Positions 7,703 to 14,298 of a stretch of 29,074 nt of DNA are shown in pieces. Numbering within the stretch: the first letter of the stretch is position 1; every line of letters begins with the position of its first letter. Source of the stretch: a virus; IMG/VR virus record IMGVR_UViG_3300042923_000432, positions 1 to 29,074 of that record; one strand, written 5' to 3'. Position numbers and translations under genes: made by a program. Under the pieces are notes generated by a model. It saw nothing but the letters and a program-made list of their open reading frames with translations, did not search any database and was not told the DNA's origin.

Positions 7703-8478
7703 GACGCTACACCGTCCATATCAACTTTGTTTTGAATCGCCATTTCTTTCACGATTGCAAAATAAATCTCTGTGAGTCTGCTGTCATCGAAAATAACGTC
7801 GATCTTACTTACCTTGTCGATCTTGGATTTCGCAACACCTTCCAGCGCCATCTTCTTGCGCTTGTTGGTCTGCCGGATCGAAAGATTGCAGTCGGCTCTG
7901 CTCTCTAAACGTTGGTAGCTATCTGAGCGAACATCTTGGTACGAACTCCCGCCGCCAAGCTGCTGAGCGATCTTGTTCAAAAGTGCTGTAACCTTTTTCC
8001 GGCCGTCGATCGTATTTAGGCTCATGATCTCTACCGCGTCGTCGAATTTCTTTTCGACCGCCGAAAGCCGTTTTGCTTGTTCGGCCTGTTCACGTTCGAT
8101 ATTGACCAGGTGAGCGATCGAAGCCTGCAAGATTTCGAGCTGTGTTTGCGGCGACTTGGATTGCTCCCTTTCCATTTCCTCAAAACGAGTAACATATGCT
8201 GCGGTGAACAAAACGCCTTTTTCTCCGGTCATCTTATTTGCTACCATGTCGCAGCCTTTTCGGGTGAGCAGGTAGCATGGTTTAACCCGATTTAGGTTGT
8301 CTTGATAGGTGCTTTCAATGAAGAAATCAGATGAACGGAATTCTCCGTTTAACAAATACTGGATATACCCCTTAATCTTTTCAAGAAGATCGGAATGGCG
8401 AACATCGGTCATTTCAGCAACGTTTCGGCTATCTACGAGAAGTTGACCGCTTTGATTGACGATTTGCAAGTGGGCCAA
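7699..8478 (-). CDS. Rha-family antirepressor-type protein with ORF6C-like domain
   Basis: The 259-residue product starts at TTG, 8 bases after AGGAGG. The N-terminal 110 residues match phage pRha regulatory proteins (DSRNVAEMTDVRHSDLLEKI, the YLLTRKGCDMVANKMTGEKG segment and FTAAYVTRFEEME). A coiled-coil-like stretch follows at about 110-150 and an ORF6C-like DNA-binding region at about 160-255 (KVTALLNKIAQQLG and YQRLESRA). Rha proteins interfere with phage growth in some hosts, and related KilA-N/BRO proteins are antirepressors. The gene follows the Cro-like repressor and has its own -35-like TTGACA and an operator half-site upstream. Confidence 0.88.
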   Translation of the reverse strand: MAHLQIVNQSGQLLVDSRNVAEMTDVRHSDLLEKIKGYIQYLLNGEFRSSDFFIESTYQDNLNRVKPCYLLTRKGCDMVANKMTGEKGVLFTAAYVTRFEEMEREQSKSPQTQLEILQASIAHLVNIEREQAEQAKRLSAVEKKFDDAVEIMSLNTIDGRKKVTALLNKIAQQLGGGSSYQDVRSDSYQRLESRADCNLSIRQTNKRKKMALEGVAKSKIDKVSKIDVIFDDSRLTEIYFAIVKEMAIQNKVDMDGVAS

Positions 8479-8498
8479 TGAATTCCCCTCCTATAGTT

Positions 8499-8554
8499 TT
8501 TTAAGGATCGCTAAATAAACGCTGTCAATTTCTATTGCGTTAATTTAGATAACG
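8499..8554 (-). promoter_or_regulatory. Possible second early promoter with repressor half-site
   Basis: On the minus strand a perfect -35 TTGACA lies at 8528-8523. A weak -10 TTAAAA follows after 18 bases, so promoter strength is uncertain. Just upstream, 8544-8554 reads TTTAGATAACG on the plus strand, ten of eleven matches to the operator half-sites between the two repressor genes, and is embedded in a CGTTA/TAACG inverted repeat (8538-8554). This would put the Rha gene under separate repressor control. Confidence 0.4.
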
Positions 8555-8565
8555 GTATATAATGG

Positions 8566-8838
8566 TTATTGTTGGTGGACGGGCTGGACAACACTCTCTG
8601 CCATCAATACCAAGTCCGGAAAAAGCTCTTCTGGCGGTGCGTCAAAGAACTTTGCTAGTTTGAAAAGCAGTTCAGCACTTGGGTTACTACGAGCCGCTTC
8701 AATCTGGCGGACCTGGCCTTCGCTTACACCAAGGGCAAGAGAGACATCCCTTTGAGAAACGTTAAATTTCTTTCTATAAAGCTGGAACCTCTCCCGCCGT
8801 GGATTGACCCGGGTTTGCTGATTTGATTGGGGCAACAT
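8566..8838 (-). CDS. Cro-like XRE-family repressor
   Basis: The 90-residue product carries a single XRE helix-turn-helix at about 17-72 (YRKKFNVSQRDVSLALGVSE, then GQVRQIEAARSNPSAELLFKLAKFF). It is divergent from the larger repressor gene and is the first gene of the leftward early operon, the usual place for Cro. The strong sigma-A promoter upstream overlaps the operator repeats. It probably shuts off the lysogenic promoter after induction. The C-terminal 20 residues are unstructured. Confidence 0.9.
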   Translation of the reverse strand: MLPQSNQQTRVNPRRERFQLYRKKFNVSQRDVSLALGVSEGQVRQIEAARSNPSAELLFKLAKFFDAPPEELFPDLVLMAESVVQPVHQQ

Positions 8839-8866
8839 TGACTGGTCCTCCTTTCCTTTTGTTTTG

Positions 8867-8928
8867 TTTAGATTACGTACTCAGTATATTCGTAATCTAA
8901 ATAAACGTCAAGGGTTATTTTAGATTAC
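8867..8928. promoter_or_regulatory. Operator region: three TTTAGATTAC half-sites
   Basis: Between the divergent repressor genes, TTTAGATTACG (8867-8877) and its exact reverse complement CGTAATCTAAA (8891-8901) form an 11-bp inverted repeat with a 13-base spacer. A third direct copy, TTTAGATTAC, lies at 8919-8928 just before the ribosome site of the rightward repressor. The second half-site falls between the -35 and -10 of the leftward promoter, so occupancy would block early transcription. These are the likely binding sites of the ImmR-like and Cro-like proteins. Confidence 0.85.
8883..8911 (-). promoter_or_regulatory. Leftward early promoter
   Basis: On the minus strand TTGACG (8911-8906) and TATACT (8888-8883) are separated by exactly 17 bases, a strong sigma-A match. 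It points into the Cro-like gene and the whole replication operon. The operator half-site at 8891-8901 lies in its spacer. Confidence 0.85.
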
Positions 8929-8946
8929 TTTTTTCGGAGGTTATTT

Positions 8947-9582
8947 ATGAACGTCGAAGAAAAGAAGGAAATGGGCCGGAGAATACGCGCAGCGCGGGAA
9001 GAAAAAGGGCTGACTCAAGACGAGCTCGCCAATAAACTCGGGGTGAAAAACAGGGCTAGCGTGGCTAATTATGAAGCCGGTAGAACAGTTCCTCCAGGAG
9101 ATGTTATTCGTGAATTAGCTAATATCTTGAATATCGATTCTGACTACATTCTCGCTAGGGACTATGCATCAAAAAGTCATATAGATATTAGTGACGCCAT
9201 AAAAGAAGAACGGTTAAAACATGGATATTCTCAACAGCAATTAGCGCAGATAGTTGGTGTAAGCCAAAAACAGATATCTAATTATGAGGCTGGACTGGTA
9301 ATGGTCCCCTTTGATGTAATTGATAAATTAATGGACGCTTTTGACATATCGTATCAGGCATTTTTGAACAGGTATAATATGTGGGACGGATACGTCCATC
9401 CGGAATTCGATGGTGATGTAGATAAACAAATCGCATTCGAGAAAGCACGGGATGAGGATGCTATGAGCGAATCTCCGCCTCAAACCATAGCGGCCCATTT
9501 TGACGGGGACGATCTGACCCCCGAAGAGTTGGAAGAGATTAGAGAATACGCAAAATATTTAAAATCCAAGCGAAAGGAATGA
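8947..9582 (+). CDS. ImmR-like repressor with two XRE domains
   Basis: The 211-residue product starts at an ATG 7 bases after CGGAGG. The first XRE domain is at about 10-68 (LTQDELANKLGV, then SVANYEAGRTVPPGDVI), the second at about 81-140 (YSQQQLAQIVGVSQKQISNY). The C-terminus has an acidic stretch (FDGDDLTPEEL) and a final helix EEIREYAKYLKSKRK, resembling the tail of ImmR-type repressors that are inactivated by ImmA proteolysis. It lies 7 bases upstream of the ImmA-type gene. Two HTH domains in one chain are unusual for this group and could let a monomer contact both half-sites of an operator. There is no LexA-like autocleavage domain. Confidence 0.9.
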   Translation: MNVEEKKEMGRRIRAAREEKGLTQDELANKLGVKNRASVANYEAGRTVPPGDVIRELANILNIDSDYILARDYASKSHIDISDAIKEERLKHGYSQQQLAQIVGVSQKQISNYEAGLVMVPFDVIDKLMDAFDISYQAFLNRYNMWDGYVHPEFDGDVDKQIAFEKARDEDAMSESPPQTIAAHFDGDDLTPEELEEIREYAKYLKSKRKE

Positions 9583-9589
9583 GCTATTA

Positions 9590-10069
9590 TTGACGTTACC
9601 GCTCGATAATTTACTAGCAGAAGCTGAGCAAGAAGGCGTAGAAATTGTTGATAGACGCTTAAAAGGGCGTTACCGCGCCCTTTATATAGACAGTACTATT
9701 ACGATTAATACGCGCTTCCGACGAACGCGGAAGAAGCTTACAGAGTTAATTGCGGAGGAGCTCGGTCACCATTACACTAGTAGCGGCAATATACTTGACC
9801 AGCGAGATATACGCAAACGAAAACAAGAGCTGGTTGCCAGAGCATGGGCATACCAACGCCTCATCCCCCTATCTGGACTAATAAACGCTTACTGCGATCG
9901 TATTTCTGGGCGCACCGATCTTGCAGATTACTTTGACGTTCCAGAAAAGTTTTTTCAAGAGGCCATAGATTACTATAAGAGCAAATATGGAGTGTATAAA
10001 CTTTACGGGGAAAGATTCTTAATCCGCTTCGATCCTCTAGGAGTTGTAGAGATGCGACACTTCGAATAA
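9590..10069 (+). CDS. ImmA/IrrE-type metallopeptidase
   Basis: The 159-residue product starts at TTG 9590, with AAAGGA about a dozen bases upstream. The metal motif region reads LIAEELGHHYTSSGN at about 53-67, and a helix with E80 (RKQELVARAWAYQRLIP) supplies the likely third ligand. In canonical ImmA proteins the motif is HExxH; here the first position is E56, giving EELGH. ImmA-type proteases cleave their partner ImmR repressor to derepress the element, and the gene pair here is in that order. Activity with the altered motif is likely but unproven, because phage relatives with AEELGH occur. Confidence 0.88.
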   Translation: MTLPLDNLLAEAEQEGVEIVDRRLKGRYRALYIDSTITINTRFRRTRKKLTELIAEELGHHYTSSGNILDQRDIRKRKQELVARAWAYQRLIPLSGLINAYCDRISGRTDLADYFDVPEKFFQEAIDYYKSKYGVYKLYGERFLIRFDPLGVVEMRHFE

Positions 10070-10114
10070 CTTTGCGCTTTCCAGCTGCAAGGCTGTTTAT
10101 CATACATAAAAATA

Positions 10115-10126
10115 GAACATATGTTC
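10115..10126. promoter_or_regulatory. LexA (SOS) box-like palindrome before the integrase
   Basis: The perfect palindrome GAACATATGTTC lies 20 bases before the integrase start codon. The Gram-positive LexA box is CGAAC-N4-GTTCG; this site has the core GAAC-N4-GTTC but A and C at the outer positions. It would place the integrase under DNA-damage control. Confidence 0.6.
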
Positions 10127-10145
10127 CCAGTAGGAGGGTGACAAC

Positions 10146-11429
10146 TTGGCAAAAGGTAGTATTGAAAAACGAGGCGAAAATTCTTGGAGGCTACGGGTTG
10201 ATCTCGGCTACCACAGCGACGGCAGCCGAAACCGACCATCAAAGACGATTACGGTAGACGATCCGGCTTTGCTCCGGACGACGAAAAAATTGCGAGAATA
10301 CCTTGAGGACCAACTACACGAATACAAGCGAGAAGTCGAGTCAGGCGAATACATAAAGCCGACCAAAATGACATTCAAGGAATTTTATGAAAATGAATGG
10401 AAACCAAAACATGCTAAAATTGAGTATAAAAACAGCACAACCTTGAAAACGCACTGTTCAAAAATCGACAATCATGTGCTTCCAAAAATCGGACACAAAG
10501 TTTTAGAAGAAATCACTACCATGGCTCTTGTCGAATTATTTGCGAACATGCACAAACCGGGGCACAGGGTTGATAAGCGCGGCGGGAAAGAGACTTTAAA
10601 AACCCGTACAATTCAGTACACTTACGATGTTACGATGAATATTTTTAAACGCGCTGTTGAATGGAATGTACTTAAAAATAATCCGTTAGACGGAGTTAAA
10701 CGCCCCCAGATCAGCAAGGAGGATAAGAAGGCCCGTAAGGACCGCAAGAACTATTTCGATGAAGATGAAGCCGCCCAAGTGATCGAGGCGCTCCTTAAGA
10801 CAACATCGAAGTGGAGGCTATATTTTCTTGGGGCAATTATAGGCGGATTCCGGCGCGGAGAATTAATCGCTTTGGATGAGGACGATTGCGATTTTGAAAA
10901 TTACAGGTTACGGATCGATGAAAGTATATCGGGTACCGAGAATGGGAAAGCAGACATATCAGACACAAAAAATGAAGCATCGAATGATTATGTTGATATG
11001 CCCAAATGGTACATGGATGAGCTTCACATACACATAAAGAACCAACGGAAACAAAATCTCAAGATCAAGGCCGAGGGGGTGTGGAAAGGCGGGGATCGAA
11101 ATTTTGTCTTCCATTCGGGGTACGGGAAACCATACTACCACACTTCGCCGACGCAAATGTGGAAGGAATGGTGCGAGAAAAACGAATTCAGATATGTAAC
11201 GCTTCATGGTCTGCGTCATACGAATGCAACATTCTTATTGGGTCAAGGAGTGTCCATCAAGGAGATTCAGCATCGACTCCGTCACTCAACAGCTCAAGTT
11301 ACTTCGGATACCTATGCGCACGTTACTAAGAAGCTGAGTCGAAAGACGACCTCCCACCTCGATATGTTCGATCCGAAATCTCGTCCCCAATCCGTCCCCA
11401 ATGAGAAGAACAGCACTCAATCGTCGTAA
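10146..11429 (+). CDS. int: Tyrosine site-specific integrase
   Basis: The 427-residue product starts at TTG, about 8 bases after TAGGAGG. The N-terminus (GSIEKRGENSWRLRV) is an arm-type DNA-binding domain, followed by a SAM-like core-binding domain at about 75-180. The catalytic domain has R236 in GGFRRGEL, K275, HGLRH (H354, R357), H380 in HRLRHST and the nucleophile Y390 in SDTYAHV, so it appears complete. It lies beside a tRNA-derived att core and probably recombines attP with the 3' end of a host tRNA-Leu gene. The last codons contain two copies of the candidate arm-site repeat. Confidence 0.97.
   Translation: MAKGSIEKRGENSWRLRVDLGYHSDGSRNRPSKTITVDDPALLRTTKKLREYLEDQLHEYKREVESGEYIKPTKMTFKEFYENEWKPKHAKIEYKNSTTLKTHCSKIDNHVLPKIGHKVLEEITTMALVELFANMHKPGHRVDKRGGKETLKTRTIQYTYDVTMNIFKRAVEWNVLKNNPLDGVKRPQISKEDKKARKDRKNYFDEDEAAQVIEALLKTTSKWRLYFLGAIIGGFRRGELIALDEDDCDFENYRLRIDESISGTENGKADISDTKNEASNDYVDMPKWYMDELHIHIKNQRKQNLKIKAEGVWKGGDRNFVFHSGYGKPYYHTSPTQMWKEWCEKNEFRYVTLHGLRHTNATFLLGQGVSIKEIQHRLRHSTAQVTSDTYAHVTKKLSRKTTSHLDMFDPKSRPQSVPNEKNSTQSS
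11382..11402 (+). repeat. Left candidate integrase arm sites
   Basis: Two direct copies of CGTCCCCAAT start at 11382 and 11393, spaced 11 bases, one helical turn. They overlap the 3' end of the integrase gene, about 100 bases from the att core. The same repeat with the same spacing occurs on the other side of the core. Confidence 0.7.
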
Positions 11430-11467
11430 ATTTGCCGAAGTAAAACTGTTTGTAAAAATAACAAAAA

Positions 11468-11484
11468 CCCTTGCGTATCAAGGG
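11468..11484 (-). terminator. Terminator between integrase end and att core
   Basis: CCCTTG/CAAGGG with a 5-base loop is followed on the minus strand by TTTTTGTTATTTTT, a good intrinsic terminator for leftward transcription arriving from the conversion gene. On the plus strand the T run is weaker. Confidence 0.8.
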
Positions 11485-11505
11485 CTTTCGCTGTTCTTCT
11501 TATAC

Positions 11506-11559
11506 TGCCGAGGACGAGACTCGAACTCGTACGGGGTTGCCCCCGCAGGATTTTAAGTC
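11506..11559 (-). other. attP: attP core: 3' part of a tRNA-Leu(UAA) gene
   Basis: On the minus strand the sequence runs from the anticodon loop CTTAAAA (anticodon UAA) through the 3' anticodon stem, the long class II variable arm (GGGG-CAA-CCCC), a T arm with ACGAG/CTCGT stem and TTCGAGT loop, to the 3' acceptor strand CCTCGGC and discriminator A. The 5' half of the tRNA is absent, so this is not a working tRNA gene. Such tRNA 3' ends are the classic core of integrase attachment sites. No CCA follows the discriminator base. Confidence 0.87.
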
Positions 11560-11587
11560 ACATTCAACGCACTATGCATATACTTGC

Positions 11588-11628
11588 AAATCCTCAAAAC
11601 ACTTGATAGATAAGGGTTTTGAGGATTT
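11588..11628 (+). terminator. Terminator for the rightward integrase transcript
   Basis: A 13-bp perfect stem, AAATCCTCAAAAC with GTTTTGAGGATTT, and a 15-base loop are followed by a T-rich stretch on the plus strand. It would end transcription of the repressor-integrase side and keep it from entering the convergent conversion gene. Confidence 0.85.
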
Positions 11629-11654
11629 TTTTCTTTGTACTTGCGAATCAATTC

Positions 11655-11695
11655 TTGGGGACAGGAATAACGAACGTCCCCAATTCGTCCCCGTA
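11655..11695. repeat. Right candidate integrase arm sites
   Basis: CGTCCCCAAT at 11675 and CGTCCCCGTA at 11686 are spaced 11 bases as on the left side, and an inverted copy TTGGGGACA lies at 11655-11663. The set is about 115-190 bases from the att core. The mirrored pairs flanking the core fit P and P' arm sites of a lambda-like integrase. Confidence 0.65.
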
Positions 11696-11727
11696 CGATT
11701 ATGCGTTGAAATGCTGGTACGGTTAGA

Positions 11728-12318
11728 TTAATATTGTAGGTCGACCTGAAACTTCATCGACTTATACTTCTCTACCCCATCATCTGAAGTCATAAACTGT
11801 AGTGTCTTGGACTCTCCAGATTTGAGGTTCTGAACGCTTCCCATAGCCGTTCCGATCCTCTTATCGTCTGCACCGTAGAAAGTAATTGTGAATGTCGCAC
11901 CTTTTACATCCTTAGAGGATTTTACTTCTGCAGCAATTTCTGGACCAATAATCCCACTTTTTACGGTTACATCAGTAAAGGTAAAATCCCCCACCTTATA
12001 AGATCCTTCTGGAACCTTTTCAGCAGGCTGCCCCTCACCAAGCACTACCGTCTGCGTTTCAGCGTTCCAGCCGACCTTCAGGCCAACAGCTTCACCAACG
12101 GCACGAACCGGAAGATATGTACTGCCGTTATATGTAATCGGGTGCAGCACATTCCCGTCTTCGTCCTTTGGAGTCCACGCGTTCCCTTTCAATTCAATGG
12201 ATACGCCTTTGTTCAAATACGCCTTAATTTCCTCTAGGGCTGTGTCCGCGACAGCTCCAATCGACATAGAGACAGCAGCAACAGCGGTAATAAGACCAAC
12301 TTTCAAGGACTTCTTCAA
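11728..12318 (-). CDS. Secreted protein with copper-amine-oxidase-like (stalk) domain
   Basis: The 196-residue product starts at TTG 12318, ten bases after AAAGGAG. It has a signal peptide (KKSLKVGLITAVAAVSMSIGA, cleaved near VADTA), a copper-amine-oxidase N-terminal-like domain at about 30-95 (ITYNGSTYLPVRAVGEAVGL, then GWNAETQTVVL), and a beta-rich C-terminal part resembling FxLYD-type domains (GPEIAAEVKSSKDVKGATFTITFYG). Proteins with this domain are abundant at the surface of Paenibacillus. The gene has its own promoter and is set between two terminators at the attP-proximal end of the genome, typical of lysogenic conversion genes expressed from the prophage. The function is unknown. Confidence 0.88.
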   Translation of the reverse strand: MKKSLKVGLITAVAAVSMSIGAVADTALEEIKAYLNKGVSIELKGNAWTPKDEDGNVLHPITYNGSTYLPVRAVGEAVGLKVGWNAETQTVVLGEGQPAEKVPEGSYKVGDFTFTDVTVKSGIIGPEIAAEVKSSKDVKGATFTITFYGADDKRIGTAMGSVQNLKSGESKTLQFMTSDDGVEKYKSMKFQVDLQY

Positions 12319-12354
12319 AATTTGTCATCTCCTTTGGGAAATTGTTCCTACTCC

Positions 12355-12382
12355 ATTCTAGCATCTATTTACGTTTCAGCAA
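12355..12382 (-). promoter_or_regulatory. Own promoter of the secreted-protein gene
   Basis: On the minus strand TTGCTG (12382-12377) and TAGAAT (12360-12355) are separated by 16 bases, about 36 bases ahead of the start codon and downstream of the lysis terminator. This gives the gene independent expression. Confidence 0.6.
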
Positions 12383-12405
12383 TCCCAAAGTTCCATAAAC
12401 GAAAA

Positions 12406-12435
12406 AATCCCCGCCGGCCGAAGCCAGCGGGGATT
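12406..12435 (-). terminator. Terminator of the late/lysis operon
   Basis: On the minus strand AATCCCCGCTGG and CCGGCGGGGATT pair around a short CTTCGG-containing loop and are followed by a T run. It lies 7 bases after the lysin stop codon and is the end of the long leftward late operon. Confidence 0.92.
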
Positions 12436-12441
12436 CACCTA

Positions 12442-13839
12442 TCACTTCATTTTACGCAATACCACCCCGAGCTCTGCCCAGGTCGGCGTGGTGTCCGGGT
12501 CGCGGACGACATCGGTCAGTCCTTGAGCATTCAGCCATTCGACAGACTCCTGCTTCCAGTCCTTCGGCTGCTCGACCGGCTGCAAGAATATCAGTAGCGC
12601 ATGATGTACGGCGCGCTCATTTGTCCCGACATTTTGATCTTGGTTAAGCCCGCCGGACTGATCCGCGATCACGGAGCTGCCCCCGCCGTCGCCATTGATC
12701 GCCCATACCGCTCCTTTGTCGAGCATGTAAAGCGCCATCTCCTCAAGGGTCAGCCCCTGATCGGATCGAGTACGGCCATCGGAGACCGCAAGCAGCAGGT
12801 TCCCTTCGGCGTCGATCCCGGCAAACGTCCGCTGACAGCGCACCAGGTTTCCGTTTGCGTCCCGGCCGATATCCGTCGCTGTTCCCTCTACCTCCCGGTA
12901 GTAGTCCCAGGCTGCCCGGCCGTTGCTGACGAGCAGCGGCGATCCCGAGAAAGCACAGTCGCTATCATCGACGGCCGATCCCGGCAGGCGGATTTCCGCG
13001 CAGCCATCTTTAAACGTGAGAAAATGCCATTTGTGCGTCTTGCCCCACGCACCGTTGATGTAGCCGGTGCCGTCCCATACCGTCCCGACCGGCAGCTTGG
13101 CCGCAGGATCGAAGTACGGGAAATTGAATCCGAAATCAGCGTCATGCTCCTTGACCAACTCGGACACCTTTGCATCTGGTCGGGCGACTAACTTAAATTT
13201 GGCTTTGCCGCGTTCAATCTTAAGCAGCCGGACATCGGTTCCGGGCTTATTATAGTCAAACGTGAGGTATTCGAGTTTGCCATCACGGGCAATGATCCGC
13301 TCTTTGATGACGGTTGGTCTATTCACAGGTACATACACCTCTTTGGATTTGATCGCCTTTTCTACCGCCTGCCGGAAGTCCTCCCACGCTCCCGGATCGT
13401 CTACGTAAGGGGCCGGACAGCGCTTCCCGGTTACATCATAATGCCGGATCACATCCCGCAGGGGGTTCAGCTCGTACCGCCTGCATAGCTCCGCAACGAT
13501 CGCCACGGTGCGCCGAACCGTCTCCAGGTGGAACGATCCGTCTTTTTCGATGCACATTTCTACGCCGATACTGTATGGATTTGCTTGACTGGCATGATAC
13601 GCAAGCTCGGCCAGCGGAATAATGAGCACGGCGTCGCCCGGATCGACGAAATAATGAGCCGATGCGTAGCGTTCCTTGGATGCGGGGAGCGTCTTGCCGA
13701 AATAGCGAACATGATTCGCCGCCGACGCTCCAGGGTTGCCGGTATAATGTATGACGATATTACGAACAAGCCGGAGAGGAGTCCCCGGCCTTGTGATTGG
13801 ATTGATTGGAATCAGTTCTTCGCGCCAAAGGGCTGTCAT
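12442..13839 (-). CDS. Endolysin: amidase fused to phosphodiester glycosidase (NAGPA) domain
   Basis: The 465-residue protein begins with an Amidase_2/PGRP N-acetylmuramoyl-L-alanine amidase (about 20-165): zinc ligands H31 in VIHYTG, H133 in IRHYDVTGKRCP and C141, with E94 in IGVEMCIEKDG. Residues about 185-420 look like the NAGPA phosphodiester glycosidase family: TFDYNKPGTDVRLLKI near the start, VSDGRTRSDQGLTLEEMA, the INGDGGGSS motif at 381-389 and NERAVHHALLIF. A short C-terminal module (SVEWLNAQGL...TPTWAELG) resembles cell-wall-associated helper repeats. The first domain cuts the stem peptide from muramic acid; the second may remove sugars linked through phosphodiesters, such as on wall polymers. 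It overlaps the holin stop by ATGA. Confidence 0.93.
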   Translation of the reverse strand: MTALWREELIPINPITRPGTPLRLVRNIVIHYTGNPGASAANHVRYFGKTLPASKERYASAHYFVDPGDAVLIIPLAELAYHASQANPYSIGVEMCIEKDGSFHLETVRRTVAIVAELCRRYELNPLRDVIRHYDVTGKRCPAPYVDDPGAWEDFRQAVEKAIKSKEVYVPVNRPTVIKERIIARDGKLEYLTFDYNKPGTDVRLLKIERGKAKFKLVARPDAKVSELVKEHDADFGFNFPYFDPAAKLPVGTVWDGTGYINGAWGKTHKWHFLTFKDGCAEIRLPGSAVDDSDCAFSGSPLLVSNGRAAWDYYREVEGTATDIGRDANGNLVRCQRTFAGIDAEGNLLLAVSDGRTRSDQGLTLEEMALYMLDKGAVWAINGDGGGSSVIADQSGGLNQDQNVGTNERAVHHALLIFLQPVEQPKDWKQESVEWLNAQGLTDVVRDPDTTPTWAELGVVLRKMK

Positions 13840-14231
13840 GTCTGATCACCCTTTCCCCGCAACACTTCGACCGCCTTTTTGATCACGGGAGGGATCGGCA
13901 CCCCAAGTCGCCCCGTATTCTCGATCAGGGATAAAAGTTCACCGGCGAGATAAAAGAAGATGGCCGCGTCCCGGATCAAATGGGCATCACCGATGGTAGT
14001 GTCGAGCAGATGCGCGACGGCAACGATTGCGAGTGTCCCGATTTTGCGAGTAACCCCGACCCATAATTCCCAACTTGTCGCCCTTCCTTCCTTACCGGCC
14101 AGAGTCAAACCGCTTGCAAAATCGATCACCATAAATACAACCAGAACGGTCATTAGCTGCGACCACCCTCCGAATAAGAATGACGCGGCAGCTCCCCCGC
14201 CCGCAATAATGCTCTTCACAATCGTGTCCAT
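13836..14231 (-). CDS. Holin, phage_holin_4/TcdE-like family
   Basis: The 131-residue product has three or more hydrophobic segments: about 8-22, 26-46 (LMTVLVVFMVIDFASGLTLA) and 60-80 (IGTLAIVAVAHLLD), plus AAIFFYLAGELLSLIENTGRLG, which is the family signature. It ends in a charged KKAVEVLRGKG tail. It forms pores that release the endolysin, encoded immediately downstream with an ATGA overlap. The ATG follows GGAGAGGGG; a perfect small hairpin GCCCG/CGGGC at 14247-14260 lies immediately before the ribosome site. Confidence 0.94.
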   Translation of the reverse strand: MDTIVKSIIAGGGAAASFLFGGWSQLMTVLVVFMVIDFASGLTLAGKEGRATSWELWVGVTRKIGTLAIVAVAHLLDTTIGDAHLIRDAAIFFYLAGELLSLIENTGRLGVPIPPVIKKAVEVLRGKGDQT

Positions 14232-14269
14232 GCTTGTCCCCTCTCCGCCCGTTTGCGGGCAATAAAATA

Positions 14270-14288
14270 GCCCCGATCGGCTCGGGGC
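14270..14288 (-). terminator. Terminator between tail module and holin
   Basis: On the minus strand GCCCCGA/TCGGGGC is followed by TATTTTATT. The 17-base core CCCCGATCGGCTCGGGG is identical to the hairpin at 25164-25180. It would reduce readthrough from tail genes into lysis genes. Confidence 0.8.
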
Positions 14289-14298
14289 GTGGTACTGG

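Noticed and set aside
11506-11559. A complete tRNA-Leu gene
   Set aside because: Only the anticodon loop to acceptor 3' end is present; the sequence upstream on the minus strand does not supply a D arm or 5' acceptor strand.
11471-11731. An 86-codon plus-strand open frame across the attachment region
   Set aside because: It runs through the terminators, the tRNA fragment and the arm repeats and has no credible ribosome site; the non-coding features explain the sequence.
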